Counted from the first letter of the stretch, positions 35,563 through 45,951 are shown. The stretch: 64,000 nt of DNA from an uncultured Flavobacteriaceae bacterium (GCA_913065125.1 CAJYAG010000003.1:1-64000), one strand, 5' to 3'. Made by a program: numbers and translations. Notes: generated from the sequence alone by a model not told the origin.

Positions 35563-38500
35563 AGAGAATGCAATTCTTGCACTTTCTGTTCCTTTAAAAA
35601 CGCCAATATTTGCAGAAATCATATCCGCACCATTTAAGAAAATTCCACCACCAAAATTAGTATTCCAAGTGGAAGAAATATCATTTTCTAGCCAAATTCT
35701 ACCATAGTCAAAACCAGAATATATTCCAATATGTAAAGGCAGTAAACCTGTTTTTATTTTACGTAAATTTAAGCGAATATCAGAATTTTGATAAAAAGAG
35801 TTTTTACCAGTAAAACGTTGATTTCTGTAGCCTCGTAAGCCATCATTAGCGCCAATTGATGCTGCTTGGTAAAACTCAAAACCGTTGCCAAAATTTAAAT
35901 GACTTTTTACTTTTGTTGCAAAAACTAATTGTCCGTTAGAAATTAATTTATAATTAAAACTCAACGACGGAATGAAATAACTAAAGGTAGCTTTTGTAGT
36001 TGTGTTAGCAGTATAGCCAATAGTGAAATCAGCTTTCATTCCTAAGGTAGGAAACGCTTTGTTATCTTGATTTTCGAAATTATAACGAGCCTCTGCTCCC
36101 CAAAAAGTATGCTTGTTTGCTAAAGCCGTTGTTGCAATATATCTTCCAGCAGTTTTTTCTACACTAATAGATTTATAATTCAATCCAACTCTAAAATTGC
36201 CACCTAATTCTCCACGCCAAACTAAGTAAGGAGAAAATTGTGCTTTTCTAATTTTTACTCTGTTGTAATCTTCGTCAAAAGTATCTTCATCTATAAAATA
36301 CGGATTGGTTGTTTCGTTTCCAAATCCAAAGAAATTGACACTGTAATTTGGACTTGTAAATGTAGCTTTTAAACCGAGATTCCAATTTTTAACCACATTT
36401 GCAAACTCACTTTTTAGCGTAATATCAAATCCGTTTGTTGCAAAATAATAAGAACCTGCAATGGTATGCTGAGAAGTAAACGGATTTCTTTCGAAACCAA
36501 AATTGGTAAAAGTGGTTGCCAAACCAATATTAATTCCATCGTCTGGGTTCATGCCAACAGTTGGGAACATTTCTGTTGTATTGTATTTTAACTTCTTATA
36601 ATCGTACACATTGATGTTGTACTTGTCCGTTAATTTTCGAATCCCTTTATTGGTTTTAAAGGTGTTTTTCTTCGATTTGTAATCGTAAATTGTGAGTTTA
36701 TTTCCGTTTGTAATATTATAAGTGTCATTGTTTTGCCCACCAATAATTCGCACTTTAATCGCGTTAGATTTTTCTCCAAATACATGAAATTCATCATCAT
36801 CATCTAAACCATAAATCCAGATTTCTTTGGTTAATTCTTTGCTGTATTTTTTCTGATGAAAAAGTTCTCCTTTTTTGCCCCCTTTAATTCTGTATGCTCT
36901 AACTTCTGTACTACCATTTTTAAATCTTTCAACTTCAAATAAATCATCTTTATTGGTTCCTTTGATTACCGAAAACATATTGATGTATTTAAAATATTCG
37001 TCAGAAATTTTTTGGAGATTTTGAATTCTTCCTTTTAGTTTTCTTTTAATATCAGTTATGGTTTGATCTGTTACTTCTTTAGGGAAATGAGTAAAAGCTT
37101 CTTCGATAACAGCATCAGTTAAGTTTTTTTGGATATTAGCAACTTGATTATCCCAAGAACTTTTTGTTGCTTGATTTATCAATGCAATATCCAAAGGATA
37201 CGGCTCTAAATTAAACCATTTTGTATTTGCTATTTCATCATCAAAAGATTGCATTAAGCGCAAAGCAGGAATCGTTTTAGTAACAATATTTAACAGAAAA
37301 CCATCTGCCATAATAGAAAAAACTTGATCTCGATCTCTAGGAAAAGGTTTGTACAAAGTGGTTTCTCCATCCTCAAATGCAGCCCAACGCCATTGATCTT
37401 CGTGTCTGTCCCAATCGCCTAACAACATATCAAACAAACGCGCTTTTATATACGCACCTTCATCAATTTTTGAATTGGTGTTTTTAGTGAGTTTTTTTAA
37501 TAAATCGTTTGTGCTAATTACTTTGTTAGAAAATCCAAAATTTGGTTTTTCTCCATGTCCAGAAGCTGCTCGTTCTTCAATCATGTACAATTCATCGCCA
37601 AATTCATTATTAAAATGACCCAAAGCATGTTGTTTTGGAACATAGAAAAGTTGAGGTTTTGAATGTGAAACATCAATAGCTTTTGCCATTGTGCCAACGG
37701 TAAAAGGAGCATAAGGATGAGAACCAGTAAAAACATCTAATAACAACTCTTCTGAAAGTGTATCATCAAACTGACCTTCTACGTATTGGTTTTTAAAAGC
37801 AACAGCTTGTAAATATTGAGTAGCGCTTTTTCTTAACGCTCGCATTACATACTCTCTTCCGTCTTTGTCTTCTAATCGCAAAGATTTAGATTGATGTCCG
37901 CCACCTTTTCTAACAGGTTTTAAACCGCCAAAAAGAGTGTCTAGATTTACGTTTTTTGCAGTTACTTTTGTTCCGTAATACTTTCTGTAGCGTTCTCCCC
38001 AAACAGCTGTGTAGAATTTTCCTTTTGTAACTTCTTTTTCTGTATAAATTGATGCTGAAGTATATGGATGTTGGTTTTTAGTAAAAGTAAAATCGTTTTT
38101 AGGATGGTTTGGTTTTAGCACTTGTGTTTGATACACAATTTCATTCTTTTCTGAGGCAATAAATGTAACATGAGAAGAACCATCTTTTAAAATATCTAAT
38201 TTTGCATAACCTTGCGCTCCGTAAGAAAATAAACCTTTACCAACATTTCTTGTAGCTGAAATTTTTGATCCAGAACCACTTATAATTTGAGGTAAATGAT
38301 CTTGATTTAAATATTGCAAAGTATGTTCGTGACCAGCAACTAAAATTACTTTTTCGTTTTCTTGAGAAAGCGTTACAATTCTGTTTTTAAACTCCAAATA
38401 CCGTTTGTTTTGGATGTCTGTATTACTAATTCCGCTTGTTTTTCTAACTAAGTTGATGAGTGTGCCAAAGATTGGTAAAGGAATAGAACCACCAATTGGA

Positions 38501-39228
38501 AATAGTTGTTGTTTTAAAGAAAACTGACCGCCATGTGGACCATTTGTAAACATTGGATGATGCATGGCAACAATGGTGGTTTTACCACGTGCTTTTTTTA
38601 TTAAACTTTCAAATTCATCAAAGAAGCGAGTTCTAGTTTTTATTTCGCAGTTGTCATTTATGGTTGGATGAATATCCCAATTGGTTAAAAACCATTCACT
38701 ATCAATGGTAATTAAAACAATATCTTCAGAGATATTGACTTTGTCAATTGGGCAACCATTTTTAGGTAAAAAAGAATCTTTTCCTAGAATTTTTTCTATA
38801 TATTTTTCTTGTCTTTCCAATCCTTTTAATCCGTTAGAATACCAATCGTGATTCCCCGGAATAAAAATGGCTTTCCCTTTAAAACCTTTGGTAATATTGG
38901 TTTGTATGTTTAGTTGATGTTCGGCAAAAGCCCTTTGTTGATGCTCTTTTTTTGGCATTCCTGCCGGATAAATATTGTCTCCTAACAACAATAAAGTGCT
39001 GTTTTTTGATGCAGTTTGTAACTCGGTTTTTAATCTTTTTAAAGTAGTTGTTTCAGAACCTATTGGAGAATTTCCTCCATCGCCAAGTAAGTAAAAAGAA
39101 TGTACTACGTCTTCTTTAGTAAAATTCGTAGAAGTTGAGTTAGATTTTTTGTATTGTGGAAGATACGTTGCACAATTACTTAGCACAAGTAAACAAATAA
39201 TTAAGCAATAATACTTTGGACTGTTCAT
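35545..39228 (-). CDS. Purple-acid-phosphatase + kinase-like + outer-membrane barrel lipoprotein
   Basis: The 1227-residue precursor has a lipobox (LSNC at about residues 16-19). Residues 45-340 are a metallophosphoesterase with the five purple acid phosphatase motifs: LLGDGG, GDNIY, GNHD, MHHP and GHEH. Residues of about 400-650 hold GGLKPVRKGGGHQSKS, ELYMIEER, LLGDWDRHE (D607, R608, H609) and KPFPRDRDQVF (D634). This order (Gly loop, hinge, DRH, late Asp) resembles Fam20C/HipA-type kinases, which is my inference. The C-terminal 400 residues are a bacterial-surface-antigen (BamA/D15) barrel: repeated amphipathic strands, GLRGY and a final aromatic (SLGFNF). The phosphatase part probably faces the outside or periplasm. 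Confidence 0.9.
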   Translation of the reverse strand: MNSPKYYCLIICLLVLSNCATYLPQYKKSNSTSTNFTKEDVVHSFYLLGDGGNSPIGSETTTLKRLKTELQTASKNSTLLLLGDNIYPAGMPKKEHQQRAFAEHQLNIQTNITKGFKGKAIFIPGNHDWYSNGLKGLERQEKYIEKILGKDSFLPKNGCPIDKVNISEDIVLITIDSEWFLTNWDIHPTINDNCEIKTRTRFFDEFESLIKKARGKTTIVAMHHPMFTNGPHGGQFSLKQQLFPIGGSIPLPIFGTLINLVRKTSGISNTDIQNKRYLEFKNRIVTLSQENEKVILVAGHEHTLQYLNQDHLPQIISGSGSKISATRNVGKGLFSYGAQGYAKLDILKDGSSHVTFIASEKNEIVYQTQVLKPNHPKNDFTFTKNQHPYTSASIYTEKEVTKGKFYTAVWGERYRKYYGTKVTAKNVNLDTLFGGLKPVRKGGGHQSKSLRLEDKDGREYVMRALRKSATQYLQAVAFKNQYVEGQFDDTLSEELLLDVFTGSHPYAPFTVGTMAKAIDVSHSKPQLFYVPKQHALGHFNNEFGDELYMIEERAASGHGEKPNFGFSNKVISTNDLLKKLTKNTNSKIDEGAYIKARLFDMLLGDWDRHEDQWRWAAFEDGETTLYKPFPRDRDQVFSIMADGFLLNIVTKTIPALRLMQSFDDEIANTKWFNLEPYPLDIALINQATKSSWDNQVANIQKNLTDAVIEEAFTHFPKEVTDQTITDIKRKLKGRIQNLQKISDEYFKYINMFSVIKGTNKDDLFEVERFKNGSTEVRAYRIKGGKKGELFHQKKYSKELTKEIWIYGLDDDDEFHVFGEKSNAIKVRIIGGQNNDTYNITNGNKLTIYDYKSKKNTFKTNKGIRKLTDKYNINVYDYKKLKYNTTEMFPTVGMNPDDGINIGLATTFTNFGFERNPFTSQHTIAGSYYFATNGFDITLKSEFANVVKNWNLGLKATFTSPNYSVNFFGFGNETTNPYFIDEDTFDEDYNRVKIRKAQFSPYLVWRGELGGNFRVGLNYKSISVEKTAGRYIATTALANKHTFWGAEARYNFENQDNKAFPTLGMKADFTIGYTANTTTKATFSYFIPSLSFNYKLISNGQLVFATKVKSHLNFGNGFEFYQAASIGANDGLRGYRNQRFTGKNSFYQNSDIRLNLRKIKTGLLPLHIGIYSGFDYGRIWLENDISSTWNTNFGGGIFLNGADMISANIGVFKGTESARIAFSLGFNF

Positions 39229-39263
39229 CTAATTTTTTTTACATTAGTAAAAATAATTCTTTT

Positions 39264-40472
39264 ATGGAGACTTTATTGCTGAATGCCGAAAAATATGTTT
39301 TTTCATTATTAACTAAAGAGTTAAGTGGTGATTATTTTTATCATAATTTAAATCACACTCAAAGAGTCGTTAATGCAACTAAAGAATTACTTGTTGGAGA
39401 ACATATTTCTGAAGTTGATGCAAATCTTTTATTGTTAGCAGCATGGTTTCATGATGTTGGATATATAAAAGGAACTGAAAATCATGAAGAATCAAGTGTT
39501 AGAATTGCCACTAATTTCTTAGAAGAATATAATATAGATGAAAGCATAATTAATACAGTAAATAGGTTAATTAGAGCAACTAAAATGGATGTTGAAGCCG
39601 ATGATATTTTAGAGAAAATTATAAAAGATGCAGATTGTGTACATTTAAGTAAAAAGAGTTTTTCTGATATTAGCGATTTGTTAAAAGAAGAGTTAAATAA
39701 AGTTTGTGATAAAAATTTTACAGACTCAGAATGGATTCAAGAAAACATCAATTTTTTAACAAGTAAACATTATTACTACACAAATTATGCCCAACAAAAT
39801 TGGCAAGAAGGAAAAGATAAAAATTTAGCACAACTATTTAAAAATCAAAAAAAAATAGCACAGGTAGACCAAAAGAATTCTATTAAGAAAGAAGAATTAA
39901 AAATAAAAAAACAAAAAGCGAAAACACCTGAACGTGGAATAGAAACCATGTTTAGAGTAACGTTAAGAAACCACATCACCCTTAGTGACATTGCAGACAC
40001 AAAAGCAAATATTCTACTTTCTGTAAATGCTATTATTATTTCATTAGCACTTTCTAGTTTATTGCCAAAGTTAGACAACCCTTCAAATCAATATTTAATA
40101 GCTCCGACAATTGTTTTTGTGATTTTTACAATTACATCTATTATTTTATCTGTTTTAGCAACCAGGCCTAATGTAACTGAAGGTAAATTTTCAAAAAAAG
40201 ATGTTGAAGACAAAAAGGTAAACTTGTTATTCTTTGGGAACTTTCATAAAATGAGTTTGAAAGACTTTGAATGGGCTATGGGAGAGTTGATGAAAGACAA
40301 AGATTATTTATACAATTCTATGACCAAAGATTTGTACTTTCTAGGAAAAGTGCTGGATAGAAAATATAAGTTGTTAAGAATAACTTATATGGTTTTTATG
40401 ATTGGTATTATTGTGTCTGTTTTGAGTTTCGGAATTGCATTTAAAATTAAAGAAACAGGTGTTTTGTTTTAG
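39264..40472 (+). CDS. HD-domain phosphohydrolase fused to a Pycsar effector-like (PycTM/DUF5706) membrane domain
   Basis: The ATG at 39264 gives 402 residues; a TTG 16 codons upstream would run into the divergent gene and is unlikely. The N-terminal HD domain has H31 (NLNHTQR), H63-D64 (AAWFHDVGY), H74 and D124 (IIKDADCVHL), a full metal-ligand set. A charged linker (about residues 185-225) follows. The C-terminal region fits the Pycsar effector-like family (DIADTKANILLSVNAIIISL), with TM helices near residues 245-265, 280-300 and at the C-terminus. It is 35 bases from the divergent PAP/kinase-like gene. It may be an anti-phage effector with built-in nucleotide control (inference) or a core membrane protein. 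Confidence 0.85.
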   Translation: METLLLNAEKYVFSLLTKELSGDYFYHNLNHTQRVVNATKELLVGEHISEVDANLLLLAAWFHDVGYIKGTENHEESSVRIATNFLEEYNIDESIINTVNRLIRATKMDVEADDILEKIIKDADCVHLSKKSFSDISDLLKEELNKVCDKNFTDSEWIQENINFLTSKHYYYTNYAQQNWQEGKDKNLAQLFKNQKKIAQVDQKNSIKKEELKIKKQKAKTPERGIETMFRVTLRNHITLSDIADTKANILLSVNAIIISLALSSLLPKLDNPSNQYLIAPTIVFVIFTITSIILSVLATRPNVTEGKFSKKDVEDKKVNLLFFGNFHKMSLKDFEWAMGELMKDKDYLYNSMTKDLYFLGKVLDRKYKLLRITYMVFMIGIIVSVLSFGIAFKIKETGVLF

Positions 40473-40474
40473 AT

Positions 40475-42853
40475 TTAACTTCTTAATTCTTCTATTAAAT
40501 CGTTTAAAGAAATAGTTTCTTTATTTGGGTTGTAAAGCACTTCTACTCGTAATGCTTTTAGACCAGATACACCTTGTAAATCTTCTATTTCTAATTTTTC
40601 TAATTTGCCTAAATATTTTTTAGATTGTAAAAAATGAATGTATTTTAAATATTCCTTAGCATCACTATCTTGAGAATACACAATTGCTATTTTACCTGGA
40701 ACAGTTATGCGTTCGGTTGTGTTTTTTATATGAGCTTTATCAATTCTTTTTTTAATAATTTCATATCTAATATTATAAGCTCCATCTACATCAAATTGTT
40801 TTTCATCCATTCTAAATTTAATAGATAACGGATTGCTATGTACTAAGATTAACGAAGCAACTCTTAAATCGTGATTCATTTGATCACGCGTTTTAAAAGC
40901 AATATTTTCTAACTCAAACATGGTCTGCAATTGCCATAAGCGCAAGTTGTATAAATACAAATTATCAAACGTTTTTTTATCAGTTAAAGAACTTCCTATA
41001 TACATATTGTATTCTACGCCATCTGTTTTGTAACGCTCAAAATAATGAGGAAACATACGTTGTGCTTCTTCTTGTTTTTGATCTAAAAAAGCAGCAAGCT
41101 TGTTGTTTAAAAGAGTAACACTGTCTTCGTAATCTTTACGTTTTTCATACACTACATGTAAATCTTTATCCAATCTGTTCATGTACACAGAAACATGATC
41201 GTTTAATGTGGTATTTAATTTTTTAATATGATTGAAAACAGGATAAATTTCTCGCTTTAAAAAATCGATAATTGCAATTTCATCACCTGCTTTTAAGCCT
41301 TTATTAATATTTAGTAAATAGTCTTTTACTCTAAAAATAAGTTCTTCGTAAATGGGTAATTTTTCTACTTTATATGCTTCATTTAAAACATGTATAGCCA
41401 ATGATAATTGTAGTGTTAAATCTTCTTTGATGGCAATATTTCTTGCAACTGAAGAACCCTTTATATCACTTTGTCCAAAAAGCGGATATACATCATTAAA
41501 AACAATTTCGTCTAATTTGATATTTTCTTCTTGGTTAGAAGCTTGTAAAATATATTTATCAGCTGCTGCTTTAAAGCGCCATTTTACTGTTGGATGAATG
41601 GTAGTATAATGTTCTTGAATTAACGCTTCAACGGTGTTTTGATATTCATCTGAAGCTCTTTTTACAGCAACTTCAAATACAGGGATTATGTCTTTTAACT
41701 TGTTTAAGTTTACCGAATTTAATTCAAAAGGTCTTGGCGATGCTATTTCTAACAAAGCCAAATCATTGTTTTCTGTTGCTTTAATTGGTATTAAAGTAAT
41801 ACTTTGAATGCCTTGTTTTTTTAGATTTTGATAAAATGGGTTTTCATTGGTTTGTCTGCCATATTTTTCTACATCAGAGATACTAAGCGATTCATGATTT
41901 TTAAAAACCGTTTGCATAATACCATCACAGAAATACGAATCGCAAATAACTTCTTCAGAACTGTTTAAAATAATACTATTAGATTTGTTAATGGTAGTTT
42001 CACAAATTTTAACATTGATATTGTCAAATATCGAATAGCCTAATTTTAAATCTGGAATCGTATAAAATTTGCGAAGATCTTTTTGTAGTTCTGAAATTAA
42101 ATCATCTCCACTTTTTAATAAATTTGTTCTAATGTTAGAAATAATTTCATCTGTTGTAACATCAAACAAATTCATAATTCCAAAGCCTTTGTAGATATAA
42201 CTATTTGGAGGAAATTTTTCTTTCCAAATAGCGATATTGTCAAAATTATTTATTAAAATTTTATAATCTTCTTCTGAAATTTTAGGAGCGTTTTCGGTAG
42301 GAATCACTTCACCAAAATCGTTGTTAAAAGCGGCTCTATAATGCTTTAGGTTTCCCGTTGTTGTATCGGGAATGTCAAAAAAGAAAGGTCTTTTTAAATC
42401 TACTGGATATTTATAAACTGAACCTAGAATCATGGTACAAGCATAAATATATAATAAATCGTCTTCGAAATTTCGAATCTTCACTTCAAAATCAGTTCCA
42501 GCATTTTTTATAATATTTTCGAACCGAGTAGTAAATTTAAAAGAAGTAAATGTAAACGGTATGGTTGCTGATTTGATTTCGTTCAATAAAAGCGGTTCTG
42601 GAAAAAGCGGATTTAATAATAAGTCAATATTTTTTTTATGAGTATCAAATAACGTAAAATCTGAGAAACCGTCAATCAACGCAGGAGTTTTTGCAATTTC
42701 AGCGACTAGGTTTTTTGCAGCTAAATGATTTGGATGTTCTTTATATTCGTCTTTTGAATAATTTTTATACATCAAAAACACCTTTTCAAAACTCACAGAA
42801 ATCTGTAAAGGCAATTCTATAGATTCATTATTATTAGTGCGCTTTATTTTCAT
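40475..42853 (-). CDS. GAF-like domain protein, Bacteroidota-specific
   Basis: The 792-residue soluble protein has no signal peptide. A GAF-like region (about residues 245-385) contains LGYSIFDNINVKI, IQSITLIPIKATEN and DLALLEIASPRPFELNS. Long helical segments and a C-terminal alpha/beta region (NTTERITVPGKIAIVYSQDSD) flank it. The region SLILVHSNPLSIKFRMDEKQ hints at a sensor or scaffold. It is convergent with the HD-Pycsar gene, 2 bases between stops. The family is common in flavobacteria and its function is unknown. Confidence 0.7.
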   Translation of the reverse strand: MKIKRTNNNESIELPLQISVSFEKVFLMYKNYSKDEYKEHPNHLAAKNLVAEIAKTPALIDGFSDFTLFDTHKKNIDLLLNPLFPEPLLLNEIKSATIPFTFTSFKFTTRFENIIKNAGTDFEVKIRNFEDDLLYIYACTMILGSVYKYPVDLKRPFFFDIPDTTTGNLKHYRAAFNNDFGEVIPTENAPKISEEDYKILINNFDNIAIWKEKFPPNSYIYKGFGIMNLFDVTTDEIISNIRTNLLKSGDDLISELQKDLRKFYTIPDLKLGYSIFDNINVKICETTINKSNSIILNSSEEVICDSYFCDGIMQTVFKNHESLSISDVEKYGRQTNENPFYQNLKKQGIQSITLIPIKATENNDLALLEIASPRPFELNSVNLNKLKDIIPVFEVAVKRASDEYQNTVEALIQEHYTTIHPTVKWRFKAAADKYILQASNQEENIKLDEIVFNDVYPLFGQSDIKGSSVARNIAIKEDLTLQLSLAIHVLNEAYKVEKLPIYEELIFRVKDYLLNINKGLKAGDEIAIIDFLKREIYPVFNHIKKLNTTLNDHVSVYMNRLDKDLHVVYEKRKDYEDSVTLLNNKLAAFLDQKQEEAQRMFPHYFERYKTDGVEYNMYIGSSLTDKKTFDNLYLYNLRLWQLQTMFELENIAFKTRDQMNHDLRVASLILVHSNPLSIKFRMDEKQFDVDGAYNIRYEIIKKRIDKAHIKNTTERITVPGKIAIVYSQDSDAKEYLKYIHFLQSKKYLGKLEKLEIEDLQGVSGLKALRVEVLYNPNKETISLNDLIEELRS

Positions 42854-42936
42854 AAATGATACTTACTTTAGATTAACAAAAGTACGAAATGTTAACTTGT
42901 AGTCGAGTAATTATAAAAACCTTGCATGAAAAGACG

Positions 42937-44250
42937 CTATTTCTGTCTAAAATAAATAATAATTGGAACTCCAGAAAAATCGTAAATCTCTCTCATTTTA
43001 TTTTCTAAAAACCTTTTGTATGGATCTTTTACATACTGTGGTAAATTTGCAAAAAAGGCAAATTGCGGCGTTGGAGTTGGCAATTGCATACAGTATTTAA
43101 TTTTTACAAATTTTCCTTTTATTGCTGGTGGTCCGTAGTTTTTAATAACCTCTAGCATGGTTTCATTTAGTTTGCTAGTGGGAATTCTGTTTTTTCTATT
43201 CTGAAATACTTGTACAGCAGATTCTATTGCTTTAAAAATACGCTGCTTTGTAAGTACCGAAACAAAGATAATTGGCACATCTGTAAACGGAGCAATTTCT
43301 TTTCTAATGGCAGCTTCGTAATCTCTTACGGTGTTGGTTTCTTTATCAACTAAATCCCATTTATTTACTAAGATGACAACCCCCTTTTTGTTTTTTTCTG
43401 CCAACCAAAAAATGTTTTGATCTTGACCTTCAAAACCACGAGTTGCATCAATCATTAAAATGATAACGTCAGAATATTCAATGGTTCTAACTGCTCTCAT
43501 TACAGAGTAGAATTCTAAATCTTCTTTTACTTTCGATTTTTTTCTAATTCCGGCTGTATCAACCAAATTAAAATCAAATCCAAAACGATTGTATTTTGTG
43601 TCAATAGAATCTCTTGTTGTTCCTGCTATATCAGTTACAATATTTCTTTCTTCGCCAATTAAAGCATTTATAAAAGATGATTTTCCTGCATTTGGTCGTC
43701 CAACAACAGCAAATCTTGGCAATTCTTCTTTTTCTAAATCAACTTCTTCTGGTTCTGGCATTTTTTCGACTAATGCGTCTAATAATTCTCCAGTTCCACT
43801 TCCGTTAATGGATGAAATTGTGTGATAATCTCCTAGTCCTAAATTGTAAAATTCAACAGCATCTGCATCACGCATGGCGTTATCAACTTTATTTACTGCA
43901 GTAAAAATCGGTTTTTTTACCTTTCTCAACAATTTTGCAACTTCAGAATCCATAGGAGTAATTCCTTGCTCTACATCAACCACAAAAACAATAATATCTG
44001 CCTCGTCTAACGCTAATTGAACTTGTTTGCGGATTTCATCTTCAAAAATATCATCAGAACCAACCACATATCCACCGGTATCAATTACAGAAAATTCTTT
44101 TCCGTTCCAATCAGATTTTCCGTAGTGTCTATCTCTAGTTACTCCACTAACAGAATCTACAATCGCTTCTCTTCTCTGAACCAATCGATTAAACAACGTC
44201 GATTTCCCTACATTTGGTCTTCCTACAATGGCAACAATACTATTATTCAT
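42937..44250 (-). CDS. der: Ribosome biogenesis GTPase Der
   Basis: The 437-residue protein has two tandem G domains, GRPNVGKST with DTGG and NKVD, then GRPNAGKSS with DTAG and NKWD, and a C-terminal KH-like domain ([12 protein letters not shown]). This double-GTPase layout is diagnostic of Der (EngA), needed for 50S subunit assembly. It has its own -7 box 19 bases upstream of the ATG. Confidence 0.98.
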   Translation of the reverse strand: MNNSIVAIVGRPNVGKSTLFNRLVQRREAIVDSVSGVTRDRHYGKSDWNGKEFSVIDTGGYVVGSDDIFEDEIRKQVQLALDEADIIVFVVDVEQGITPMDSEVAKLLRKVKKPIFTAVNKVDNAMRDADAVEFYNLGLGDYHTISSINGSGTGELLDALVEKMPEPEEVDLEKEELPRFAVVGRPNAGKSSFINALIGEERNIVTDIAGTTRDSIDTKYNRFGFDFNLVDTAGIRKKSKVKEDLEFYSVMRAVRTIEYSDVIILMIDATRGFEGQDQNIFWLAEKNKKGVVILVNKWDLVDKETNTVRDYEAAIRKEIAPFTDVPIIFVSVLTKQRIFKAIESAVQVFQNRKNRIPTSKLNETMLEVIKNYGPPAIKGKFVKIKYCMQLPTPTPQFAFFANLPQYVKDPYKRFLENKMREIYDFSGVPIIIYFRQK

Positions 44251-44268
44251 CTAAAAAAAATATTTTTG

Positions 44269-44276
44269 CAAAGATA
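44269..44276 (-). promoter_or_regulatory. Promoter -7 box TATCTTTG for der
   Basis: The reverse complement of 44269-44276 reads TATCTTTG, a perfect TAnnTTTG box 19 bases before the ATG at 44250. A TTTG -33 box is not evident. Confidence 0.65.
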
Positions 44277-44329
44277 CTAATTAGGGAATGATATTTGTTT
44301 AATTTTAAAGAGTTATAAATTTTACGACC

Positions 44330-45061
44330 ATGAAAAACAATTTTACAGCCATCATTTTTTCAATTGCTATTGTAATTGCGGCATTTTTATTAGGAAATTC
44401 TATTGTAAATAGAAATAATACAGACGGAATTATTTCTGTTACAGGATTAGGGAATGCTGATTTTACATCAGATTTAATTGTTTGGGAAGGTTCTTTTTCA
44501 AACGAAAGCACAAATTTGAAATTGGCCTATAACAATTTAGAAAAATCAAAGAAAATAATTTCTGATTATTTGTTTTCTAAAGGAATTAAACCAAACGAAC
44601 TAGTTTTTAAAGCGGTAACAAGTAGAAAAAACACAAAAGCAAGTTATAATAAAGAGGGGAAATATATTGGCGAACAGTTTTTAGGGTATATTTTAACACA
44701 ATCGCTGCAAGTTGATTCTAATGATGTAGAAAAAGTAGAAAAAATTTCTAGAGAAATTACAGAATTGTTAAATAAAGGAATCGAATTTTACTCGCAACCA
44801 CCAAGATATTATTATACAAAATTAGCAGATTTAAAATTAGAAATGATTTCTAAAGCAACATCTGATGCAAAATTAAGAGCAGATAATATTGCCACCAATT
44901 CTGGAGGAAAATTAGGGAATTTAATCTCTGCAAAAATGGGAATCTTTCAAATTACGGGTCAAAATTCTAAAGAAGATTATTCTTGGGGCGGAACATTTAA
45001 TACAACATCAAAATTAAAAACTGCTTCTATTACAATGAAGTTAACGTACAAGGCTGACTAA
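44330..45061 (+). CDS. SIMPL-domain (DUF541) membrane-anchored protein
   Basis: The 243-residue protein has an N-terminal signal-anchor (about residues 5-23). The SIMPL domain shows ISVTGLGNADFTSDLIVWEGSF, YFLS-like SDYLFSKGI with the GI in the second repeat, and ATSDAKLRADNIATNSGGKLG near the end, followed by ITMKLTYKAD. SIMPL proteins form periplasmic or secreted oligomers; the role is unknown. It lies between der and era, convergent with era with 8 bases between stops. Confidence 0.88.
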   Translation: MKNNFTAIIFSIAIVIAAFLLGNSIVNRNNTDGIISVTGLGNADFTSDLIVWEGSFSNESTNLKLAYNNLEKSKKIISDYLFSKGIKPNELVFKAVTSRKNTKASYNKEGKYIGEQFLGYILTQSLQVDSNDVEKVEKISREITELLNKGIEFYSQPPRYYYTKLADLKLEMISKATSDAKLRADNIATNSGGKLGNLISAKMGIFQITGQNSKEDYSWGGTFNTTSKLKTASITMKLTYKAD

Positions 45062-45069
45062 GAAAAGAA

Positions 45070-45951
45070 TTAGTCTTTATAGCCAAAACGCTTTAATTGA
45101 TTTTTGTCGTTTCGCCAGTTTTTATTGACCTTTACATACAGTTCCATAAAAACTTTTTTATCAAAAAAGAGTTCTAAATCTTTTCGAGCTTCAGTACCAA
45201 CGCGCTTTATTGCAGCTCCTTTGTGCCCAATGATAATTCCTTTTTGAGTATCGCGTTCAACCATAATTACAGAACGAATTCTGATAATTTTTTCTTCCTC
45301 TACAAACTCTTCGGTTTCTACTTCTACAGAATACGGAATTTCCTTTTTATAATGCATCAGAATTTTTTCTCTAATCTTTTCATTGACAAAAAAGCGTTCT
45401 GGTTTATCTGTTAATTGGTCCTTCGGATAAAAAGCTGGGCTTTCTGGTAGAAACTCAATAATTTTATTTACAACAACATCAATATTAAATTTCTCTAAAG
45501 CAGAAATGATAAAGACTGATGCATTTGGTACTTTTTTTGTCCAATATGAAAGCTTTTCTTCAACTTCATCTTGGTTAGAAGTATCAATCTTATTCAATAA
45601 TAATATAACAGGAATTTTACTATGGATAATTTTGTTAAAAAAAGCTTCGTTTTTTAACTCTTTTTCGCCCATTTCTACCATATACACTAACACATCGGCG
45701 TCATCAAAAGCCGACTTTACAAAATCCATCATAGACTCTTGTAATTGATATGCAGGCTGAATAATCCCTGGTGTATCAGAAAAAATAATTTGGTAATCGT
45801 CGTTATTTACAATTCCTAAAATCCGATGTCTTGTTGTTTGTGCTTTAGAAGTTATAATAGATAATTTCTCTCCAACCAAGGCATTCATTAATGTTGATTT
45901 CCCAACATTAGGATTTCCAATAATATTTACAAAACCTGCTTTATGTGTCAT
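45070..45951 (-). CDS. era: GTPase Era
   Basis: The 293-residue protein has an N-terminal GTPase domain (GNPNVGKST, DTPG, NKID) and a C-terminal KH domain (VMVERDTQKGIIIGHKGAAIKRVG) that binds the 3' end of 16S rRNA. It takes part in 30S maturation. The length is normal for Era. A -7 box sits directly before the ATG. Confidence 0.98.
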   Translation of the reverse strand: MTHKAGFVNIIGNPNVGKSTLMNALVGEKLSIITSKAQTTRHRILGIVNNDDYQIIFSDTPGIIQPAYQLQESMMDFVKSAFDDADVLVYMVEMGEKELKNEAFFNKIIHSKIPVILLLNKIDTSNQDEVEEKLSYWTKKVPNASVFIISALEKFNIDVVVNKIIEFLPESPAFYPKDQLTDKPERFFVNEKIREKILMHYKKEIPYSVEVETEEFVEEEKIIRIRSVIMVERDTQKGIIIGHKGAAIKRVGTEARKDLELFFDKKVFMELYVKVNKNWRNDKNQLKRFGYKD

